Below, in pieces: positions 22,567 through 27,532 of a stretch of DNA of 27,532 bases. A program made the position numbers and the translations under genes. The notes under the pieces are model-generated. The model was given only the letters and a program-made list of their open reading frames with translations. It was not told the DNA's origin and ran no database searches. This DNA comes from Candidatus Kapaibacterium sp. (GTDB lineage: Bacteria > Bacteroidota > Ignavibacteria > Kapaibacteriales > UBA2268), in the NCBI GenBank assembly GCA_028691175.1, contig JAQUZU010000010.1, positions 1 to 27,532 on the forward strand. The letters are read 5' to 3'. Position 1 is the first letter of the stretch; each line of letters opens with the position of its first letter.

Positions 22567-22602
22567 AAAAAGTGCCCGTTTCACCAAAGCAAAACGAGCA
22601 CT
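22563..22602 (-). terminator. Terminator of the hydrogenase operon (convergent gap)
   Basis: Arms AGTGCCCGTTT (22571-22581) and AAACGAGCACT (22592-22602), ten of eleven pairs matched, followed on the minus strand by a T-run. It starts 21 bases past the hydA stop codon. The stem may also slow plus-strand transcription of the small gene. Confidence 0.8.
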
Positions 22603-22623
22603 AAAAAATAATATTTCAATCTG

Positions 22624-24678
22624 TTATGCCTGCTCGCACTTTTCAGTACAACTTTCGCATGCAGATTCCGATTTGTCGGTGCAAGTCGGGTTTTTCAACT
22701 CTTCCTGAATTGCATCTACAATCATTTCATAAGTTGCGTGCAAGTATTTCTTGCCTGCGACTCTAACGCCCGGTCCGTTCTCGCATTCCTCTTGACAGAA
22801 GTCAGCGTGAATGTTGATAACCTCGGACAAATTATTTTCCTCTACATATTCCATCAAACGGCGGAGCAATTTCTGGGATCCTCGCATGAAGCAATTTGTG
22901 CCGACGCATACACTTACGCGAATTTTGTCTTGCCCCGGCAGTAAAGTCATATCTGTTCCGAAAATTCTCTTTCTGTTTTTATAGTGAGTATGTAACAATT
23001 TGTGTGCCTTCTCGCCACCGATTTCGCCAAGAAAGTCCGTATATAATTGCTTAACATACGGGTTCTCCTGCGACTTGTGCAACTGGAGCATCTTATCTGC
23101 ATAATACAAGCCCTCCGAACGTGCCTGACGATTATCGCCAACCAGCGGAACCGGCTGTCCTGCACCACCAATACAACCACCCGGACAAGACATAACCTCG
23201 ATAATATCGAAATGAGCCTTACCTTCACGAATTTCGTCAAGCAAGTCATGTGCTTGCTTCAAGCCGTTTACAATCGCCAAACGAACTGTATTGCCTTTAA
23301 GTTCGAGAGTAATTTCCTTGCGACCATTCAGCCCGCGAGTCTCTACGAAGTCGGTTGAATCCAGAGTTTCGCCCATAACTTTCTCGTAAACATATCTCAA
23401 CACTGCCTCGCTTACGCCACCGGAAGTACCGAAAATTACGCCTGCACCTGTCTTGAAGCCCAGTGGCATATCGATTGTCTCCGGCTGGAGCAAATCAAAT
23501 TTAATGCCCGCTTCTTTTATCATTGCTGCAAGTTCTTGTGTTGTAAGAACATAATCGACATCGCGAACTTCATCTTGAGCAAATTCAGGTCTGCGAGCCT
23601 CTGCCTTTTTAGCAGTACATGGCATAATTGAAACCACAACAAGATTTTCTCTCTTTACGTTCAGAAGTTTCGGAAGAATCTCTTTTGCGACCGAACCGAA
23701 CATTTGTTGCGGCGATTTACAGGTTGACAAATGATTCATCATATCCGGAGCAAACTGCTCTACATATTTAACCCAAGCCGGGCAGCATGAAGTCATGATC
23801 GGCAAATTCTCGCCGGCAGTAAAGCGTTTCAAAAACTCTTCAGCTTCTTCGAAAATAGTCAGGTCAGCACTGAACGAAGTATCATAGACTTTATCAAAGC
23901 CCATCAACTTAAGAGCTGCAACTATTTTGCCGGTAATAGGTTCACCCGGTTTTGCACCGAATACTTCACCGATCGCAACGCGGACTGCAGGAGCGATTTG
24001 AACTACTACGGTTTTCTCCGGATTGCCAATTTCTTTCCAAACATCAGGAACTTCCAATTTCGGGAGAATCGCACCGGTTGGGCAAACGCGAGCACACTGA
24101 CCGCATTCTACGCAGCTAACTTCGCTTAAATTCTTGTTGAAAGCGGGCAAAACAGCTGCATTCGCACCACGATTTACAAAGTCCAAAACGCCGATTCCCT
24201 GAATTTCATTGCATGCACGAACACAATCTCCGCACAAAATACACTTGTTCGGGTCTCTTACCAATGCTGCACTTGAATAATCTTTCGGCAATTCGCGATT
24301 AGATTTTTTGAAGCGAATTTCAGTAATACCAAGTCTGTGAGCGATATCCTGAAGTTTGCAGGCAATATTTTTCTGACATGTAGTACAATCGTGAGCATAA
24401 CTCGACAAAAGCAATTCAACAGTCATTTTGCGCATTTGACGCAATTTCAAAGTATTTGTACGGATTACCATTCCGTCTTCCGGCGGAACCGAGCAAGCAC
24501 TCTGAATACCTCTGCCCTGAATTTCGACTACGCACAAGCGGCACGCACCATAAACGCTAAGTTCCGAATGGTAGCAGAAAGTAGGAAGTTCTACATTAGT
24601 TTTCTTAATTACTTCGAGAATATTACGCTCATCAGTAAAGCGTACAATTCTACCATCTATATTCATTGATTTATACAT
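22624..24678 (-). CDS. hydA: [FeFe]-hydrogenase catalytic subunit, NAD-linked trimeric type
   Basis: 684 residues. Domains in order: [2Fe-2S] (Cys35, 46, 49, 62); His-Cys3 [4Fe-4S] (His96, Cys98, 101, 107); two [4Fe-4S] motifs (Cys146-156, Cys189-199); H-cluster domain with 'TSCCPAW' (proton-transfer Cys298, ligand Cys299), 'MPCTAKK' (Cys354) and 'MSCPGGCIGG' (Cys498, 502); and a C-terminal thioredoxin-like [2Fe-2S] domain (Cys591, 596, 628, 632). This is the layout of HydA in HydABC enzymes that make H2 from NADH and reduced ferredoxin together. The last 20 residues contain four more cysteines (666, 674, 677, 681). ATG 24678 is chosen for its AGGAG site; the longer frame upstream overlaps hydB and lacks homology. 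It starts 1 base after the hydB stop codon. Confidence 0.96.
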   Translation of the reverse strand: MYKSMNIDGRIVRFTDERNILEVIKKTNVELPTFCYHSELSVYGACRLCVVEIQGRGIQSACSVPPEDGMVIRTNTLKLRQMRKMTVELLLSSYAHDCTTCQKNIACKLQDIAHRLGITEIRFKKSNRELPKDYSSAALVRDPNKCILCGDCVRACNEIQGIGVLDFVNRGANAAVLPAFNKNLSEVSCVECGQCARVCPTGAILPKLEVPDVWKEIGNPEKTVVVQIAPAVRVAIGEVFGAKPGEPITGKIVAALKLMGFDKVYDTSFSADLTIFEEAEEFLKRFTAGENLPIMTSCCPAWVKYVEQFAPDMMNHLSTCKSPQQMFGSVAKEILPKLLNVKRENLVVVSIMPCTAKKAEARRPEFAQDEVRDVDYVLTTQELAAMIKEAGIKFDLLQPETIDMPLGFKTGAGVIFGTSGGVSEAVLRYVYEKVMGETLDSTDFVETRGLNGRKEITLELKGNTVRLAIVNGLKQAHDLLDEIREGKAHFDIIEVMSCPGGCIGGAGQPVPLVGDNRQARSEGLYYADKMLQLHKSQENPYVKQLYTDFLGEIGGEKAHKLLHTHYKNRKRIFGTDMTLLPGQDKIRVSVCVGTNCFMRGSQKLLRRLMEYVEENNLSEVINIHADFCQEECENGPGVRVAGKKYLHATYEMIVDAIQEELKNPTCTDKSESACESCTEKCEQA

Positions 24679-24679
24679 A

Positions 24680-26581
24680 CTATACTCCTGCAATCGCATT
24701 AAACCTACATGTAGCGGCACAATTTCCGCATTTAATACAAAGTGTTTCATCAATAACAAACGGTTTCTTTCGCTCGCCTGAAATTGCTCCAACCGGACAT
24801 GCTTTCGCACACAATCCGCACCCCTTGCAGAGTTCCGGATCAATCTCTGCAACCGTCAATGCCTTACATTCTTTAGCCGGGCACTGTTTCTGGAATACAT
24901 GGGCGTTATATTCGTCTCTAAAATATTTCAAAGTTGAGAGAACCGGGTTCGGGGCAGTTTTGCCCAAACCGCAAAGCGACGCATTTTTTACGACGTTTGC
25001 AGTTTCCTCAAGTAGTTCCAGCGTCTGAGCAGTTCCACGTCCTTCAATAATATCACCCAACAAATTCAGCATCTGCTTAGTTCCTTCGCGGCACGGAACG
25101 CATTTACCGCAAGACTCGTTCTGGGCAAATTGCATAAAGAAGTGTGCAACTTTAACCATACAGGTATTTTTGTTCATTACAACCATACCGCCCGAACCGA
25201 CCATAGCGCCAATTTTGCCGAGATTTTCATAATCAAGTGGCATATCGAGATGTGCCTCTGTCAAGCATCCGCCCGACGGACCGCCCATTTGAACAGCCTT
25301 GAAACATTCTTTTGTCGGCTTGCCATTATTGTCGGTTACGCCTCCGCCTATGTCAAATACGATCTGACGCAGAGTAGAACCAAACGGAACTTCAATCAAA
25401 CCGGTGTTCACAACGTGTCCGGTCAAAGCGAATGTTTTCGTGCCTTTTGCGGATTCAGTACCTAGTTCTCTATACTTTTCGGCACCATCGCGCATAACTA
25501 CCGGCACAGTTGCCAGTGTTTCTACGTTATTGATAACAGTTGGTTTGTTGAATAATCCGGATTGAGCCGGAAATGGCGGCTTCGGCATCGGCATACCGCG
25601 TTTGCCCTCGACTGACGCTATAAGTGCAGTTTCTTCTCCACAAACAAATGCGCCCGCACCTTCCATAACTCTTACCCGGAAACTGAAATCAGTACCGAAA
25701 ATATTGTCGCCAAGCAAGCCGTGCTCTTCAGCATCGATAACTGCTTTTCGAATTCTCTTTACTGCTAATGGGTATTCAGTACGAACATATACGTAGCCGA
25801 CGTTTGCACCGACTGCTTTTGCGGCAATCATCATACCTTCGATTACTGAGTGAGGATTTCCCTCCATAACTGAACGATCCATAAATGCCCCCGGATCGCC
25901 TTCATCACCGTTACAAATCACATACTTGTCCGGTCCCGGCTGTACTCTGGTTAAATCCCATTTTCTGCCTGTCGGAAAGCCTGCACCGCCACGACCTTTA
26001 AGTCCGGAAGCCAGCATGTGATCGCATATTTCTTTATCAGTCATTTCGACTATTGCCTTATAAGCAGCGAAATAGCCGTAGTTTGTGATATATTCCTCAA
26101 CGCTTTGAGGATCAATCAAACCGCACATTTTCAATGCCGTACGGTGTTGCTTTGCATAGAAGCCTATATCTTTTGCAGTAACAGCTCTTTCGCCGGTATG
26201 CGGATCTACATAGAGCAAGCGTTCGATAATCTTGCCATGCACAATAGTTGCATAAACAATATCCTGTACATCTTCAGGTTTTACTTTCAGATAGTGGACA
26301 TCGTCCGGTTCGATAGTCAATAGCGGACCTTGCTGGCAAAAGCCTTGGCAACCGCTGTGCGATACTAAATATTTATCGTCTGTGTGGTCTTCCATAACAA
26401 TGTCGACCATAGTTTCCAGACCGGCTTCTTTGCATTGGCGTAATAATTCATCGTAAATTTTCTGCGATCCGTTTGCAATACAGCCTGTACCGCCACAAAC
26501 AATGATTCTCTTTTTGATTTTATTAAATTTCGACTGGTAATCAGCACGAGTTAATTGCAAATCATTCAGCGACTTGATCAT
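24680..26581 (-). CDS. hydB: NAD-linked [FeFe]-hydrogenase, NuoF-like flavin subunit
   Basis: 633 residues. Order: N-terminal thioredoxin-like [2Fe-2S] domain (Cys29, 34, 78, 82); NuoF-type FMN/NADH core with 'GRGGAGFPTGRKW' (about 196-208) and 'CNGDEGDPGAFMDR' (about 223-236); SLBB region; [4Fe-4S] site (Cys491, 494, 497, 537); and a C-terminal two-cluster ferredoxin (Cys585-595 and 615-625). It oxidises or reduces NAD(H) and is the proposed site of electron bifurcation in this family. ATG 26581 has a strong AAAGGAG 7 bases upstream; the first 20 bases overlap the hydC end, indicating coupled translation. It ends with TAG. Confidence 0.96.
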   Translation of the reverse strand: MIKSLNDLQLTRADYQSKFNKIKKRIIVCGGTGCIANGSQKIYDELLRQCKEAGLETMVDIVMEDHTDDKYLVSHSGCQGFCQQGPLLTIEPDDVHYLKVKPEDVQDIVYATIVHGKIIERLLYVDPHTGERAVTAKDIGFYAKQHRTALKMCGLIDPQSVEEYITNYGYFAAYKAIVEMTDKEICDHMLASGLKGRGGAGFPTGRKWDLTRVQPGPDKYVICNGDEGDPGAFMDRSVMEGNPHSVIEGMMIAAKAVGANVGYVYVRTEYPLAVKRIRKAVIDAEEHGLLGDNIFGTDFSFRVRVMEGAGAFVCGEETALIASVEGKRGMPMPKPPFPAQSGLFNKPTVINNVETLATVPVVMRDGAEKYRELGTESAKGTKTFALTGHVVNTGLIEVPFGSTLRQIVFDIGGGVTDNNGKPTKECFKAVQMGGPSGGCLTEAHLDMPLDYENLGKIGAMVGSGGMVVMNKNTCMVKVAHFFMQFAQNESCGKCVPCREGTKQMLNLLGDIIEGRGTAQTLELLEETANVVKNASLCGLGKTAPNPVLSTLKYFRDEYNAHVFQKQCPAKECKALTVAEIDPELCKGCGLCAKACPVGAISGERKKPFVIDETLCIKCGNCAATCRFNAIAGV

Positions 26582-27077
26582 TGATCGTCTCCTTTCTGAA
26601 AATATCATCTACAACTGCGATTGCTTTTTCAGGTGTCATTGATGAATGAACCTCATCGCCTACAACTAATACCGGTGCAAGACCGCACGCACCCAAGCAA
26701 GATACGGTCTCAAACGTAAACATCATGTCGAAAGAAGTATTGTTCTTTTCCGTCAAATTTAAACGTCTGCGTACAGCGTCAATGATTGCCTCCGATTTTT
26801 TTACGTGGCAAGCCGTGCCATCACAGACTTTGATAATATATTTGCCCTTCGGCTGAAGAGCGAAATGTGTGAAAAAAGTAGCAACTCCATACAGTCTTGC
26901 GGGAGATATATGCAATGATGAAGCTATAAACGCCATAATTTCTTCAGGAAGATACCTGTATTCTTCCTGAACCTCTTGAAGTATCGGAACAAGTTGCGAT
27001 GAGTCATAATTGTATTTCTCCAGAATTTGACATACAATATCAAATTTTCTCATCATAACCATCTCGTTATTTGACAT
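26562..27077 (-). CDS. hydC: NAD-linked [FeFe]-hydrogenase, NuoE-like subunit
   Basis: 171 residues. NuoE/24-kDa family: helical N-terminus ('VPILQEVQEEYRYLPEEIM'), 'LYGVATFFTHF', then the thioredoxin-like [2Fe-2S] site 'CDGTACHV' (Cys85, 90) and 'CLGACG' (Cys127, 131). It passes electrons within HydABC. ATG 27077 follows GGAG; a TTG five codons upstream is the only longer option and overlaps that site. First of the three hyd genes, 155 bases downstream of rex on the same strand. Confidence 0.95.
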   Translation of the reverse strand: MSNNEMVMMRKFDIVCQILEKYNYDSSQLVPILQEVQEEYRYLPEEIMAFIASSLHISPARLYGVATFFTHFALQPKGKYIIKVCDGTACHVKKSEAIIDAVRRRLNLTEKNNTSFDMMFTFETVSCLGACGLAPVLVVGDEVHSSMTPEKAIAVVDDIFRKETINDQVAE

Positions 27078-27232
27078 ATCGGCTGACTCCAAAACTTAAT
27101 GTAATAAAATAAAACACACCAAATGTTTCCTTGTTGTTATTTCGTAAAATCCACTACCCTGCGAATTCCACATAGTATTAAATTAATTTATTTTAGTTAT
27201 TTATTCAAAAAAATATAATACGCCCTTTGAAC

Positions 27233-27532
27233 TTAGTCGATATCGACTGAACGTTGAAGTCTGCCAAGTTTATGGGTAAGAACCGCAAGGCTCTGCACAA
27301 ACTGAGCATTTTCAATAATAATTCCTTCCGGCACACTCAAGCGAATTGAAGCAAAATTCCAGATTGCTTTGACTCCGGCTTCGACCAAGCGGTCGGCTAC
27401 TTCTTGTGCAAATACCGATGGAACTGTAATCACGCCGATTTTCACTTTTGTCATTTTTCCCATTTCGACCAAATGTTCGATATCAAATACCTCAACATCA
27501 TGAATTTTCGAACCAACTAATGTGCGCTCTTT
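27233..27532 (-). CDS. rex: Redox-sensing transcriptional repressor Rex, C-terminal part (5' end outside window)
   Basis: The frame stays open to the right edge and covers the last ~99 residues. 'KIGVITVPSVFAQEVADRLVEAGVKAIWNFA' followed by 'RLSVPEGIIIENA' matches the second half of Rex, including the ITVP segment of the Rossmann NAD(H)-binding domain and the C-terminal swap helix ('QFVQSLAVLTHKL'). The winged-helix DNA-binding domain lies outside the window. Rex releases DNA when NADH/NAD+ rises and commonly controls hydrogenase and fermentation genes. Its position just upstream of hydCBA on the same strand fits that role. Confidence 0.93.
   Translation of the reverse strand, partial: KERTLVGSKIHDVEVFDIEHLVEMGKMTKVKIGVITVPSVFAQEVADRLVEAGVKAIWNFASIRLSVPEGIIIENAQFVQSLAVLTHKLGRLQRSVDID

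Noticed and set aside
24679..24852. Longer N-terminus for HydA (58 more residues)
   Set aside because: The extension lies inside hydB in another frame, has no ferredoxin-like sequence, and a good AGGAG site marks the start at 24678.
27134..27149. Rex operator upstream of hydC (TTGTTATTTCGTAAAA)
   Set aside because: The left half matches the TTGTTA half-site but the right half is poor, so it is only a half-site; regulation by Rex is plausible from gene order, not from this site.

Overview
The window looks like chromosomal DNA of an anaerobic or fermentative member of the Bacteroidota/Chlorobiota (FCB) group. Three things suggest this. Several genes are preceded by a Bacteroidota-type promoter (TTTG or TTG, a 20-base gap, then TATTTTTG). 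Shine-Dalgarno sites are modest. The gene content joins a 2-oxoacid:ferredoxin oxidoreductase with a trimeric NAD-linked [FeFe]-hydrogenase and the redox repressor Rex. I cannot name the genus from sequence alone.

Layout. 1-6170: the C-terminal end of a 5'-nucleotidase-like phosphatase, a TetR-family regulator, a degenerate di-heme cytochrome c peroxidase/MauG-like lipoprotein, a divergent orphan solute-binding lipoprotein, and a large lytic transglycosylase with five LysM repeats. 6171-6582: gene-free, with interspersed repeats and the terminator of the next operon. 6583-12304 (minus strand): a complete tripartite efflux operon (TolC, lipoprotein adaptor, RND pump). 12305-13525: gene-free, holding the efflux promoter and a dense cluster of modular repeats related to those at 6344-6482. 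13526-16174 (plus): a four-subunit VOR/KOR-type ferredoxin oxidoreductase operon ending in a clear terminator. 16299-18257: a small accessory patch (membrane acyltransferase, M15 peptidase remnant, GNAT acetyltransferase). 18285-20896 (plus): xseA and an alkaline phosphatase, 8 bases apart. 20916-22172 (minus): a U32 'peptidase' family protein. 22315-22566 (plus): a small charged protein of unknown function. 22624-27532 (minus): hydA, hydB, hydC and the 3' part of rex.

How the genes work together. The oxidoreductase makes reduced ferredoxin and acyl-CoA from 2-oxoacids. HydABC belongs to the family that oxidises reduced ferredoxin and NADH together to make H2, and Rex senses NADH/NAD+. The two ends of the right half therefore describe a coherent fermentative electron route, although the operons are separate.

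The most unusual DNA structure is a modular repeat family: a head of about 31 bases, then 2-4 copies of a 9-base unit GTGGTACAA, often with a REP-like hairpin close by. It occurs on both sides of the efflux operon in inverted and direct orientation. The most unusual proteins are the peroxidase, whose first heme motif has lost its histidine, and the RND pump, which lacks the Asp-Asp/Lys proton-relay residues of AcrB.
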